A DNA stretch of 64,000 nt, from contig NZ_PJMS01000001.1 in NCBI RefSeq assembly GCF_002846555.1, positions 2,914,001 through 2,978,000 on the forward strand. The letters are read 5' to 3'. The translations under genes were made by a program, and so were the position numbers. The notes under the pieces are model-generated. The model worked only from the letters and a program-made list of their open reading frames with translations. It searched no databases and was not told the DNA's origin. This document shows, piece after piece, positions 53,901-62,463 of this stretch. Position 1 is the first letter of the stretch. Every line of letters starts with the position of its first letter. Origin of the DNA: Aquimarina sp. MAR_2010_214 (lineage in GTDB: Bacteria > Bacteroidota > Bacteroidia > Flavobacteriales > Flavobacteriaceae).

Positions 53901-53993
53901 GAATAATTCTTTGCCTTTTAGAACAACTTCTTGTGCTTGCAAGTGTATGGAAAAGAGTATAGCCAAGCTTGCAATTATAAATTGTTTGTTCAT
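50925..53993 (-). CDS. Very large secreted beta-propeller (VPS10/sortilin-like, BNR repeats)
   Basis: A 1022-residue exported protein (signal MNKQFIIASLAILFSIHLQA). Residues 30-730 form one or two multi-bladed propellers rich in Asp-box/BNR motifs: WKSSNGGASF, KSTDGGANWKK, KTIDGGKTWEK, KSTDAGKTWNK, SRDGGKTFKN, TQDGGATWTN, SINGGKNWSRF. The segment ARQIGPALMSGRIIDLENHP is typical for the VPS10-like family of Bacteroidota. From about 770 follow an immunoglobulin-like or FlgD-like domain (VIYYLKKRHTFGKMTLSVQD) and a helical C-terminus. It lacks a T9SS sorting tail. Some relatives are called glycosyl hydrolases, but no catalytic residues can be assigned. Confidence 0.82.
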   Translation of the reverse strand: MNKQFIIASLAILFSIHLQAQEVVLKGKELFGNLEARQIGPALMSGRIIDLENHPTNDKILYAGTAGGGVWKSSNGGASFSSVFDDHAQSIGVVKIDPNDPDNTIWVGTGEIWTRNSVSIGDGLYKSTDGGANWKKMGFENSERIGSIQINPKNSNEVYVGVLGALWGDSEDRGVYKTIDGGKTWEKILYINEKTGVNDLIMDPKDPNTLYAAMWEFRRTAWGFNSGGPSSALYKSTDAGKTWNKIHNGFPKGDLGRFALAIAPSNSKIVYAVVESKEDKGLYRSDDAGANWKLLNGDFGLVVRPFYFARIVVDPKNPDILVKGGLFGSISRDGGKTFKNLGNMHADIHDIVFDINNSDRMYVGTDGGVYRSWDGGSTMDMVDNLPISQFYHISVDNEEPYNIYGGLQDNGSWWGPSSSPGGIEARDWNRVGYGDGFRVLKHPAKNIIYSEMQGAQNVWRYDVDKNYTKNVAPLPIKGEADLRFNWNAPMAVSNHQPDRFYMGSQFLHVSEDMGNNWKKISPDLTTNDPAKQDKESGGISTDKSGAETHTTIFTIAESPIDQKVIWVGTDDGNVQVTQDGGATWTNTVANIQGVPKNTWVYHIEASSHNKGTAYAVFDGHASGDMNTYVYKTSDFGKTWKSLVTDEIIGFARNIQEDYVNEDLLYLGTEFGLFISINGGKNWSRFTNNMPAAAVHFIDLQKKTNDLVLGTHGRGVIIIDDISPLRQINQQVLVKDVHFFDTKPSIIKEEGGFGGGSTELQFTGDNPSSSAKVIYYLKKRHTFGKMTLSVQDQNGNEIVSLVPGKAKGINIVTWNFRKKGPKVAAGKTFTFGGFTAPRVSAGTYKIVLKKGKKQYESAITLLNDPTSLILEKDRITHNKTTQELFNDMEDLAYLVHKIDQNIKKAEAVSKKDPASQKVTSTVIKELNTLKETLVVTTGDNYVDEAEPQLREKLSDLYGEVAEQFEKPSFAQLENQEVLETRLNEAKTAYEKINGKQVAKLNKYLEKTGNTPVKILSKEEFIKK

Positions 53994-54020
53994 AATTACT
54001 GGTTGTTAATTTAGAATAAA

Positions 54021-54050
54021 AAATCCCCAAATTTTTAATTTGGGGATTAT
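54021..54050 (-). terminator. Terminator of the LolA-like protein gene
   Basis: AAATCCCCAAAT pairs with ATTTGGGGATT; on the minus strand the stem is followed by TTTTTTATTC. It lies just after the stop of the gene at 54060-54797 and before the propeller gene start. Confidence 0.85.
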
Positions 54051-54059
54051 GATTTGTGT

Positions 54060-54797
54060 TTATTTTCCTTCTGGGAAAGCGAATAATGTAGCTTCTACTT
54101 CTGGATTGAGATTAAACTCCTTAAAATCCATACTTTGAAATTGACTACTTTGTGAGAAAGGGAAGTATAATCCTTCTACTTCCTGGTAATCGCTAATAGA
54201 CATTTTTATTTTCTGACCTTTCATTGGACCTTCCTGAATTTCTTCTTCAATTATAATAGGTACAAAATTTTCGGTATCAAAATAGTAATGAGAAATATTT
54301 GGTTGTGATTGACCATTAACCGTAATAGGGTCTTTGGTTACCTTTATTTTAAAGGTATCGGTTCCATCTACAGTTTCATTACCTATAAGTTCTATGGCAT
54401 ATCCTTTTTCTTTATAATTTAAAAATGGAGAAGGCCAATCTTTCATTTGCTTCTTCATATTTTCTGTAGCTTCATTGTCGCTTTTTTCAGCTTCCATAGT
54501 TTGCTGATTTCTAGACCATGAGACTTTTCCGTCATATGCTGCCCAGATCATCTTGTTTCCTTGTAATTCAATAGTGGTAGACTGGCGCCCATCTTTCATC
54601 ATAACTTGTTCAAAAGGAATTTCCATCCCCTGCATTTTCATTACTCCTTTCATAGTAATGCCCTCGAGTTTTTCCCAATTTTGTTTTCCTCCTGTATTTT
54701 CGAAGTAATTATTGACTATTTCATCTGCTGTTTGTGCATAAAATGATGTTGAGATAGCTAATACAAGAGCTACTGTAATAGATTTTAAAGCATTCAT
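54060..54797 (-). CDS. Periplasmic outer-membrane lipoprotein-sorting-like protein (LolA/LolB fold)
   Basis: A 245-residue exported protein (signal ending TSFYAQ). The mature N-terminus TADEIVNNYFENTGGKQNWE is characteristic of the Bacteroidota LolA-like family, with later segments NISHYYFDTENFVPIIIEEE and ISDYQEVEGLYFPFSQ. The fold carries a hydrophobic cavity that binds lipid moieties. True LolA function is not assured, since several paralogues exist in these bacteria. It lies 66 bp before the propeller gene, separated by a terminator. Confidence 0.78.
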   Translation of the reverse strand: MNALKSITVALVLAISTSFYAQTADEIVNNYFENTGGKQNWEKLEGITMKGVMKMQGMEIPFEQVMMKDGRQSTTIELQGNKMIWAAYDGKVSWSRNQQTMEAEKSDNEATENMKKQMKDWPSPFLNYKEKGYAIELIGNETVDGTDTFKIKVTKDPITVNGQSQPNISHYYFDTENFVPIIIEEEIQEGPMKGQKIKMSISDYQEVEGLYFPFSQSSQFQSMDFKEFNLNPEVEATLFAFPEGK

Positions 54798-54954
54798 TAG
54801 TTGTAATTTTTATGATGTTGTTGTAATAATTAGTCAATCGAATTATATTTTTGTTACACTTTTTTGATCTTTTTATAGTAATATGAGCACAGTAATTACC
54901 CGTAGTTTTATTTTTTTAATTAATTTTCATTAAATAATTATAGAAATCTGATGT

Positions 54955-55845
54955 ATGCAATTTGGCAAAGTAGACCATCCCGAACTTATTGATTATATAT
55001 TACCACAAGATCATGAGGGTACAGCAAGCGTTTTAAAGAAAACTTCTGCAGAAAAATTTTCTGTATATGTAGGTTGTGCTAAATGGAATAGACAAGATTT
55101 AAAAGGATTTTATCCCAGAGGAACCAGGGATGAACTGGAATATTATTCACGACAGTTTAATAGTATTGAATTGAACGCCACATTTTATAGGATTTTTCCA
55201 GAAGATCAATTTAAAAAATGGTACGATAAAACTCCAGAAGGATTTAAATTTTTCCCAAAACTTGTACAAAATATTTCTCACCTAAAAAGATTAAATGAAG
55301 GTGTACAGCCATATGTTGATGAATACTTATCTCATGTAATTCACTTAAAAGAAAAGTTAGGAACTATATTTTTACAGCTACATGGTAATTTTGCTCCTAA
55401 AAATTTTGATAGAGTTATTCGATTTATAGAAAAATGGCCTAAAGAAATACGACTAGCGGTAGAATTTAGACACACAAATTGGTTTAATGATATAACGGTT
55501 GCTGATGAATTATATAGCCTTCTTGAAAATAACAATATATCAAATATCATTACAGATACTGCAGGTAGAAGAGATTTACTTCATATGCGTCTAACCAATG
55601 ATGAAGCTTTTGTGAGATATGTTGGAGCAAATCATGAAACAGATTATACAAGACTAGATGATTGGGTAAAGAGGCTTTCTATCTGGAAAGACAAAGGAAT
55701 TAATCATATACATTTTTTTGTACATCAGAATTTGGAAGTAGAATCACCTTTACTTTCTAAATACTTTATTAAAGAATTGAATGATCAGATAGGAACACAA
55801 TTGGTGCTACCAAATCATTTATCAGACGATCTCAAATTATTTTAG
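54955..55845 (+). CDS. DUF72 family TIM-barrel protein
   Basis: A 296-residue protein of the DUF72 family. The family hallmarks are present: VYVGCAKWNRQDLKGFYPRG, FNSIELNATFYRIFPEDQFK, KFFPKLVQNISHLKRL, IRLAVEFRHTNWF and a final segment VRYVGANHETDYTRLDDWVK. It has no signal peptide. Usual members are around 240-290 residues. Enzyme activity is unknown for the family. Confidence 0.9.
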   Translation: MQFGKVDHPELIDYILPQDHEGTASVLKKTSAEKFSVYVGCAKWNRQDLKGFYPRGTRDELEYYSRQFNSIELNATFYRIFPEDQFKKWYDKTPEGFKFFPKLVQNISHLKRLNEGVQPYVDEYLSHVIHLKEKLGTIFLQLHGNFAPKNFDRVIRFIEKWPKEIRLAVEFRHTNWFNDITVADELYSLLENNNISNIITDTAGRRDLLHMRLTNDEAFVRYVGANHETDYTRLDDWVKRLSIWKDKGINHIHFFVHQNLEVESPLLSKYFIKELNDQIGTQLVLPNHLSDDLKLF

Positions 55846-56056
55846 TCCAGAGATATAAAGCTATCGGATAGGTTTACTTATAATTTGGCGGTATTACCTT
55901 CTTTTATAAATGTTAAAAGTTTAATTTCTGTTGCTTTTTAGCGAATATATATGTATTTTGCCGATGAATTTAAAGATGTTATTGTAGGAAAACACTTAAT
56001 ATCATTGCTTTAAATTTGAGTGTGATTATCTAATGGCCCCTTTAAATATCAACTGT

Positions 56057-56446
56057 ATGAATAAATTTTTACGCTATCCTCTTATACTGGTTTTTTTGTT
56101 AATTGCTAATCTAGCTAATTCTCAATCTAGTACTACCATCAATCATTCTAATCACGAACAGGAAAATATATTTTCTTTTCTTTCTGATCACCCCATTTTG
56201 ATCCAAAACCAAATGTTTACTAAAAAGAAAGTTTTTTCTTACGATTTTAGTATCGTTGAAACCGAATATCATCATTTAGAGCATGATCATGCTAATGAAG
56301 TGGTTTTGTTAGATATCATATTCTCTGATGAAGGATTTGATTTTAACTGTTCAGGTGGGTTTTGTATGAATAAATCTCATTTTCATAAAAAGGGATTAAG
56401 TATCAAAAAACAGCTCTTTGATTATTTTATGAGTATTGCCTGTTAA
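56057..56446 (+). CDS. Small secreted histidine-rich protein of unknown function
   Basis: A 129-residue exported protein starting MNKFLRYPLILVFLLIANLA at 56057; an in-frame ATG 24 bases earlier would only add residues before the signal. The mature part has many histidines (INHSNHEQE, VETEYHHLEHDHANE, MNKSHFHKKG) and a CSGGFC cysteine pair. Metal binding is plausible but is an inference. It lies between DUF72 and the helicase on the same strand. Confidence 0.6.
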   Translation: MNKFLRYPLILVFLLIANLANSQSSTTINHSNHEQENIFSFLSDHPILIQNQMFTKKKVFSYDFSIVETEYHHLEHDHANEVVLLDIIFSDEGFDFNCSGGFCMNKSHFHKKGLSIKKQLFDYFMSIAC

Positions 56447-56535
56447 TAGGATTTAATAATTATGCTGGTTATTTTCTGATTAAGTTGAATTATGAATAGA
56501 TATTCAATTACTTTTGCAACTTAAATCAGATATAT

Positions 56536-57645
56536 ATGACGTTTTTAGAGTTAGGAGTACCCAAAGATCTTGATAAAGGCCTTAAGGAAATGGGAATTAC
56601 AGTTCCTACAAAGATTCAAGAACAGGCAATTCCTGTTTTAATGAGTCAGCGGACCGATTTTATTGGGAAAGCTCAAACTGGAACAGGAAAAACTGCAGCT
56701 TTTGGAATTCCATTGTTATGTCAAATCGACCCTTCTAAAATACATGTACAGGCTTTGGTTTTAGCTCCAACTCGCGAATTGGGTCAACAGATAGCGAAAC
56801 AACTTTTTAAGTTCACGAAGTATACAGATAAGATTTTTACCGAATCGGTATATGGTGGTGAAAAAATTGAAAGACAGCTTTCGAGATTAAAAAGACCTAC
56901 ACATATCATTGTAGCAACCCCCGGTAGACTTATAGATTTAATTAATAGGAAAGCGGTTGATATTTCTGAGATCAAGACATTGGTCATGGATGAAGCGGAT
57001 GAAATGTTAAGTATGGGGTTTAAGAAAGATCTTACCACAATTTTATCCAAAACTAAAGGAAATAGAAATGTTTGGCTTTTTTCTGCAACGATGCCATCTT
57101 CTCTCAACGAAATTATAAATTCTTATGTCAGTAAAAGCGCAATACAAATAAGTATTGATAAGGATGACGCTGTTAATAAAGGTATAGATCATCAATTTGT
57201 AGTAGGTGATGAGGTTAACAAATTAGATACGCTTACGTATTTTCTGAAAACGCAAAAAGAGGGTAGAGGAATTATTTTTACAAGAACTAAAGCTGCTGCC
57301 CGAATACTTCATAAACAACTGAAATCTAAAAATTATGAAGTAGGTCTCCTCGAAGGAGAAATGACACAGAAAGATAGGGATAAAGTAATGAGGGCTTTTA
57401 GAAAAAAAACACTACAATTGTTGGTTTCTACAGATGTTGCTGCAAGAGGTATTGATGTTGCTAACTTAGCTTTTGTTGTGCATTACCAATTACCGGATCA
57501 AATAGAATATTATACACATAGAAGTGGTAGAACTGCTAGAGCAGGAAAAACGGGGCTGTCTTTGGCTTTAATAACTAAATCAGAAGTGCAGGTTTTAAGA
57601 GAACTGGAAAAACAACTAGGAATACGATTTAATCAAATTAGATAG
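56536..57645 (+). CDS. DEAD-box RNA helicase (short form)
   Basis: A 369-residue ATP-dependent RNA helicase core. Motifs in order: Q-motif PTKIQEQAIPVLM, I AQTGTGKTAAFGIPL, Ia APTRELGQQIA, Ib ATPGRL, II MDEADEMLSMGFKKDL, III FSATMP, IV IIFTRTKAAARIL, V STDVAARGIDV and VI YTHRSGRTARAGKTGL. No C-terminal extension or RNA-binding tail follows, so it resembles the minimal RhlE/DbpA-type core. A role in cold-shock growth or ribosome assembly is typical for the family but not demonstrable here. Confidence 0.95.
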   Translation: MTFLELGVPKDLDKGLKEMGITVPTKIQEQAIPVLMSQRTDFIGKAQTGTGKTAAFGIPLLCQIDPSKIHVQALVLAPTRELGQQIAKQLFKFTKYTDKIFTESVYGGEKIERQLSRLKRPTHIIVATPGRLIDLINRKAVDISEIKTLVMDEADEMLSMGFKKDLTTILSKTKGNRNVWLFSATMPSSLNEIINSYVSKSAIQISIDKDDAVNKGIDHQFVVGDEVNKLDTLTYFLKTQKEGRGIIFTRTKAAARILHKQLKSKNYEVGLLEGEMTQKDRDKVMRAFRKKTLQLLVSTDVAARGIDVANLAFVVHYQLPDQIEYYTHRSGRTARAGKTGLSLALITKSEVQVLRELEKQLGIRFNQIR

Positions 57646-57671
57646 GTTTCTAATTCTTATTATACTTGGAA

Positions 57672-58061
57672 TTATGTAGTTTTTGTTTTACCTAAAGATG
57701 TGCCTATTTTTGATATTACTGATAAGAGTTGGTCAAAATTTACTGGTTTAGAGAAATAATTATCAAATCCAACATTAATAAAACGTTGCTCATCACCTGG
57801 CATTGCATAAGCAGTTACTGCAAAAACAGGGATGTTTTTGAGAATATCCAGTTTACGGAATCTTTGAAGTAACTCACAGCCATCCATTTGATTAAGCCCT
57901 AGGTTAATATCAACCAAAATAAGATCCAGAACTTCTTCTTTCACAACCTGAAGTGCTTGCGAGCCATTTTCTGCAATGATAACATTTGAATCATTTTTGG
58001 ATAACATTTTATCCATTACCATTGCGTTTATTTTATTATCTTCTACGTAGAGAACATTCAT
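57672..58061 (-). CDS. Stand-alone receiver domain response regulator
   Basis: A 129-residue CheY-like receiver. Acid residues in VLYVEDNKIN, the phosphoacceptor Asp51 in LILVDINLGLNQMDG, Thr in AVTAYAMPGD and Lys in YFSKPVNF are all present. There is no output domain. Its ATG (58061) overlaps the stop of the histidine kinase gene in an ATGA arrangement, showing translational coupling; two codons upstream there is another ATG. It probably passes or buffers phosphoryl groups for the adjacent kinase. Confidence 0.9.
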   Translation of the reverse strand: MNVLYVEDNKINAMVMDKMLSKNDSNVIIAENGSQALQVVKEEVLDLILVDINLGLNQMDGCELLQRFRKLDILKNIPVFAVTAYAMPGDEQRFINVGFDNYFSKPVNFDQLLSVISKIGTSLGKTKTT

Positions 58062-60262
58062 AGGCATTTTGGAATTATAATATTAAATTCGGTACCCTTA
58101 CCTATTTTACTTTTTACTTTTATTTTCCCATTCAGGATTTCAATATATCGTTTAGATACACTTAATCCGATACCAGTTCCTTCATATTTACGACTCATAC
58201 CAATGCTTTCTTGTATAAAAGGATCAAAAATTTTCTTAAGATTTTCTTTGTCTATTCCAATACCGGTATCAATCACTGAAATATAAACATTATTTTTTAA
58301 ATTTTTAGAATTAACTTTAATAATTATATTTCCTTTATTGGTGTACTTAATGGCGTTATGGATAATATTATTGATTGCAGCTCTAAATAAATCTCTATCA
58401 ATGTTAACCTTGGGACTAGTTGGATCAAGCTCTAATTGATAGGTTAATTCCTTTGCTTCGGCCATATGTTTATATTCTCTATATGACGTTTCTATGGTAT
58501 AATTGATATCAGATTCTTGTACGTTTATGTTCTTTTTTATAGCTTCTATTTCGCTAAAATTTGATAAATTATTGATTGTATCCAGAAGCCTCTTTTTACT
58601 TTCTTCCAGGTACTTCAGAAGTTTTTCTCTTTCCTCAGAACTTTCTTCGTCTAATAGTAGTTTACTAATAGTCATTATACCATTTAATGGAGTTCTAATT
58701 TCATGACTAAAGTTGGATAATATGTTTGACTTAAGGCTATTTAGTTCTTGCTCTTTTATATGAGATTCTTTAATTGCTATTTCTGCTAATTTTCGTTCAG
58801 TAATGTCAAGAAAACTAACAAGAACAGAGTTGACTCTCTTTTCTTGATTAAAAATGGGTATGTATCTTGCTTCTAACCATTGCAAATCACCTTTATGTGT
58901 AATACGTTCTATTTCTTTTTTTACAATATTCCCTTTTAGGGCTTCATTAAATTCGTGCGCAAAAGAATTCTTAAAATTAAGAGGTGTTACATCTATAAAA
59001 CGACAGGATACCTGTGTAGGATCGACATTAAAATCCCTTTTTATGATTTCTACAGATTTTTCATCTGTCATTAAAATTATTCCTTCGGTATCTAATAAAA
59101 TTGTATACGTAAACCCATTATTTACAATAGCTTGCAATCTGTTTTTGCTTTCTGCAATAGTTTTTTCATTGGTCTTTTTTTGATGAACATCGATCAGGTT
59201 ACCAATCATTCGGACTATTTTTCCTTTTGAGTTCTTTCTTTTGAAACCATAAACCTCATAATGTCGATACCCTTCATTAATATGCTTAAGCCTATAATAA
59301 TTATAATAATAGTTACCGTCCTCATTAAAATTATTAAATCGCCTTTCAAGCATTTGTTCTACATCGTCTGGATGTATCATTTTTCTAAATTCCTCTTCTG
59401 CGACAAAATCTTTATCTAAAGGAAGCCCCAGCATTTTTTTAAAATCTGACCCATAAAAAACTTCGTTTTTTTTAACATGATAGTCAAACAATCCAGATTG
59501 TATTCCTTTTAAAGCTAAATGCTTAGTCTCTTCACTATATTTGAGTTTTTCAATGTAATTGTATCGATCAGTAACATCTGTGATTGTCCCGTTTACATAT
59601 ACAACCTCATCTTTATAAATAACAGGTTGTCCTACAACTTTAACCCACTTTTCATTTCCTTTCTCAGTAATGATTTTTTCTGTATACTCATAAGTTTCTT
59701 TACCTTTAATAAGGTTATCAAGGAATTTTTTTATTCTGGCTCTAGTATCTTCGGGGTAAAAACTAATTTCTTTTTCTCTTGTTATAGGAGTACAAGGACT
59801 TAGTTCATTTATTTGGTAACAACCATCTGACCAGTACATTTCATTATTCTTGGGATTAAAATACCAGGCACCAGTTTTGGCTAGTTTTGAAATGGTCAAT
59901 AAAGCTCTATGTTCTTTGTATTCTTCTGTGGTATCTATTCCTGTAGCATAAATCAAATTGTTATATAGTTTGAAATCAAATTTTATAGACACTACCCCTT
60001 GTTTTTCTGTAGGGAAACTTAAAGATAGGTTGATAAGTGGATTCTGATCACATAAACTAGATACCGAGTTTAAAAATACAGATACATCTTTATCAATAAT
60101 GAAATCGGTAATAAATTTTCCTCTGATTTTATTTTCCTCTATAGGAAACAATAGTTCACATCTAGGATTGAAAGAAATTATTTCACCATCTTTTTTTAGA
60201 ATGAAAAGAAAGAGTAATGTTTTTTCTGATGAGATTCCAAATTTTTCTAAAGTATAAGACAT
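58058..60262 (-). CDS. PAS-domain histidine kinase
   Basis: A 734-residue cytoplasmic sensor kinase without transmembrane segments. The N-terminal 500 residues contain about four PAS/PAC modules (for example ending WVKVVGQPVIYKDEVVYVNG, VNSVLVSFLDITERKLAEIA). HisKA has the phosphoacceptor His520 in SNFSHEIRTPLNG. The ATPase domain has the N box NIIHNAIKYTNKG, G1 DTGIGIDKENL and G2 EGTGIGLSVSKRYIE. The receiver partner is the overlapping downstream gene. The PAS domains suggest sensing of redox, light or a small ligand; no cofactor ligand can be named. Confidence 0.92.
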   Translation of the reverse strand: MSYTLEKFGISSEKTLLFLFILKKDGEIISFNPRCELLFPIEENKIRGKFITDFIIDKDVSVFLNSVSSLCDQNPLINLSLSFPTEKQGVVSIKFDFKLYNNLIYATGIDTTEEYKEHRALLTISKLAKTGAWYFNPKNNEMYWSDGCYQINELSPCTPITREKEISFYPEDTRARIKKFLDNLIKGKETYEYTEKIITEKGNEKWVKVVGQPVIYKDEVVYVNGTITDVTDRYNYIEKLKYSEETKHLALKGIQSGLFDYHVKKNEVFYGSDFKKMLGLPLDKDFVAEEEFRKMIHPDDVEQMLERRFNNFNEDGNYYYNYYRLKHINEGYRHYEVYGFKRKNSKGKIVRMIGNLIDVHQKKTNEKTIAESKNRLQAIVNNGFTYTILLDTEGIILMTDEKSVEIIKRDFNVDPTQVSCRFIDVTPLNFKNSFAHEFNEALKGNIVKKEIERITHKGDLQWLEARYIPIFNQEKRVNSVLVSFLDITERKLAEIAIKESHIKEQELNSLKSNILSNFSHEIRTPLNGIMTISKLLLDEESSEEREKLLKYLEESKKRLLDTINNLSNFSEIEAIKKNINVQESDINYTIETSYREYKHMAEAKELTYQLELDPTSPKVNIDRDLFRAAINNIIHNAIKYTNKGNIIIKVNSKNLKNNVYISVIDTGIGIDKENLKKIFDPFIQESIGMSRKYEGTGIGLSVSKRYIEILNGKIKVKSKIGKGTEFNIIIPKCL

Positions 60263-60337
60263 ACATACTGGTTAATTCTACTTAAAGTTACAAAATGATT
60301 TGTAATTCTTTAACTAATTCTTTAGATATGCTATTGG

Positions 60338-61414
60338 CTAAGTAGTTGTTTGAGAGATTCTGGGTATTTTGATGATATTGATTACTCCTAAATCTCTATT
60401 ATTTCTAATATCAAAAGAATAATTACCATGATATAAGGTATCTATTCGCTCTAAAACATTACTGATACCATTACCAAAAACAACCTCTTTTACTTGTATT
60501 TGCATACCATTATTAGTGATTTCGAATACTATTTGATTGTTATAAACGAAAATTTTTATGTTGATCATAATGGTATCATGCTCATAAGAAAAACCATGCT
60601 TTATAGAGTTTTCTACAATAGGTTGTAAAATGAGTGGAGGGATTTTTTCTAATAATGTAATGTCAGTTGTGTCAATATCAAAGTTGAGCTTTTCTCCAAA
60701 TCGTAATTTTTCAATACTTAGGTATTTGTTTAAAATAGAAAGCTCTTCTTTCAAAGTAATATACTTTACATCTTTAATACTTAATGTTTTTCTCAACATT
60801 TCGCTCAGGTCAGCAATAGCATCTTGTGATTTTTCAATATTTATATCCATTAAGGAAGAAATATCGTTTAAAGCATTGAATAGAAAATGCGGTTGTAATT
60901 GTGATTGTAAAACTTTAATTTTTGAATCCAATAATTGTGCTTTTAAATTAGATTCTTCTATTTCCTGATCCTTTTGTTTTTTTAAATAGTAATAGGCATA
61001 TAGAATAGTGATTAATGTGAAATAAACAAAAAAGTTAAAATTCGAACTATAAGCAACTCTAGATAGAATTACTTTGATAGTTATAGGATCATCATAACCA
61101 AGAAAAATCTTTTCATATCCTAATAGTAATATTGAACTGTATAACGATAATAAAACCGAAATTAGAGTATGAATAATAATACTAATAGGCAGCGAAAACT
61201 TGTTCATGATATAGGCCCTTGTGAAAATGATTGACAATACAATAAATATAAATTTGGTGCCATAATTAAATAAGTAGCTCATAATAAGCTGAATCCAGGT
61301 GAAGGACTTAAAAGAAACCCCACTTATCTTTTGAAAGAGTGCAATGATAAGAGCAAAAAGACATGCTAGGATATAAAAGAGGATTATAAATCTAAAAAGT
61401 TTTTTATCTAGCAT
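60338..61414 (-). CDS. LytS/YehU-type sensor histidine kinase
   Basis: A 358-residue membrane kinase. About four to five transmembrane segments in the first 150 residues are followed by a short coiled coil and the His_kinase domain, with His176 in LQPHFLFNALNDIS. The ATPase domain has the N box PIVENSIKHGFSY and a G box GNGISNVLERIDTLY. A TTG start at 61435 is possible, but the ATG at 61414 lies 2 bases from the regulator's stop and is preferred. Partner of the LytTR regulator encoded just upstream. Confidence 0.9.
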   Translation of the reverse strand: MLDKKLFRFIILFYILACLFALIIALFQKISGVSFKSFTWIQLIMSYLFNYGTKFIFIVLSIIFTRAYIMNKFSLPISIIIHTLISVLLSLYSSILLLGYEKIFLGYDDPITIKVILSRVAYSSNFNFFVYFTLITILYAYYYLKKQKDQEIEESNLKAQLLDSKIKVLQSQLQPHFLFNALNDISSLMDINIEKSQDAIADLSEMLRKTLSIKDVKYITLKEELSILNKYLSIEKLRFGEKLNFDIDTTDITLLEKIPPLILQPIVENSIKHGFSYEHDTIMINIKIFVYNNQIVFEITNNGMQIQVKEVVFGNGISNVLERIDTLYHGNYSFDIRNNRDLGVINIIKIPRISQTTT

Positions 61415-61415
61415 T

Positions 61416-62207
61416 TTAAGAATTCTTAATGTCAATTTTCTTTAGAAAAGACGCTTTATAGGTTTTCGTTAAAGAGAATGATTTACCATCATTCATTGTA
61501 ATACTATAACCTCCTATACCTTCGGTGATAACTTCTTTAATTTCTTTTAATCTAAGGATAGTTGACCTGTTAATTCGTATAAATTCTTTAGGATCTAGTT
61601 TCTTAATAAAATCACTCATAGAAATACGATAAATATGTTTCTTACCCGAATAGGTATAAATTTCAGCATAGTATGCAGAAGAAGTAATGTGTTTCACATC
61701 TTTAGTTTCAACAAAATAATACTTCTTTCCTAGTTTTAAAACAATACGTTCTAAATACTTATGTTGCTTTTCTAATAAGCTTGTTTCTTCATTTTCTAAA
61801 AACTGAATTAAATTATTTATTTTTGATGCAAAGGCTTCTCTTTCGTTTAATCTAATGCGATTGATACCTCTGTGTAAAGCTTCAAAAAATCGATCTTTTT
61901 TAAAAGGTTTTAGTAAAAAATCAATAGCCTGTACCTCAAATGCTTTTACTGCAAAATGATCAAATGCAGTTACAAAAATGATAGTAGGAATATATGGTGT
62001 TTGGATTTTTTTTAGCACATCAAAACCAGTCATGTCTGTCATCTGGATGTCTAGAAAAATGATATCCGGCTTTAATTCAAGAATAGATTGTATAGCTTCT
62101 TTACCAGAAGATGCTTCAAAAATATAATCTGTTACTTTGGCTTCTGTAATTAATTTTGAAATTCTTTTTCTGGCCAAAGCTTCATCATCAACAATCAGTA
62201 TTTTCAT
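61416..62207 (-). CDS. LytTR-family response regulator
   Basis: A 263-residue regulator. The receiver domain has KILIVDDEALARKR, phosphoacceptor Asp53 in DIIFLDIQMTDMTGFDVL, and LLKPFKKDRF with the conserved lysine. The C-terminal LytTR DNA-binding domain begins near LGKKYYFVETKDVKHI and includes RINRSTILRLKEIKEVI. It forms a two-component pair with the LytS-like kinase and is first in the operon. Targets unknown; LytTR regulators usually bind paired short direct repeats upstream of promoters. Confidence 0.93.
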   Translation of the reverse strand: MKILIVDDEALARKRISKLITEAKVTDYIFEASSGKEAIQSILELKPDIIFLDIQMTDMTGFDVLKKIQTPYIPTIIFVTAFDHFAVKAFEVQAIDFLLKPFKKDRFFEALHRGINRIRLNEREAFASKINNLIQFLENEETSLLEKQHKYLERIVLKLGKKYYFVETKDVKHITSSAYYAEIYTYSGKKHIYRISMSDFIKKLDPKEFIRINRSTILRLKEIKEVITEGIGGYSITMNDGKSFSLTKTYKASFLKKIDIKNS

Positions 62208-62420
62208 AATAATGAATCTAGGTAAGTATACCGTTTTAAAGATGCATATAATGTAAACTTTTAATTTATAGTATCAAACCATTTTTAAGGTGTCAGGATA
62301 TAAAAACCGACCTAAGTAAACGAAACGTTGAGTAAATTGTCAAAAAAATGATAATTATAACCTATTTCATGATATTTTGACTCAATTATTTACATAGTAA
62401 TTTATCATATTTGATGTATA

Positions 62421-62463
62421 AACGATCATGAAATAACTTCTTAAAATATAACGATCATGAAAT
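62421..62463 (+). repeat. Duplicated start-codon region (14-bp direct repeat)
   Basis: AACGATCATGAAAT occurs at 62421-62434 and again at 62450-62463. The second contains the real ATG of the next gene. The first reads ATG AAA TAA, a dead-end start. This is the same kind of arrangement as at 5266-5384. Confidence 0.75.
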
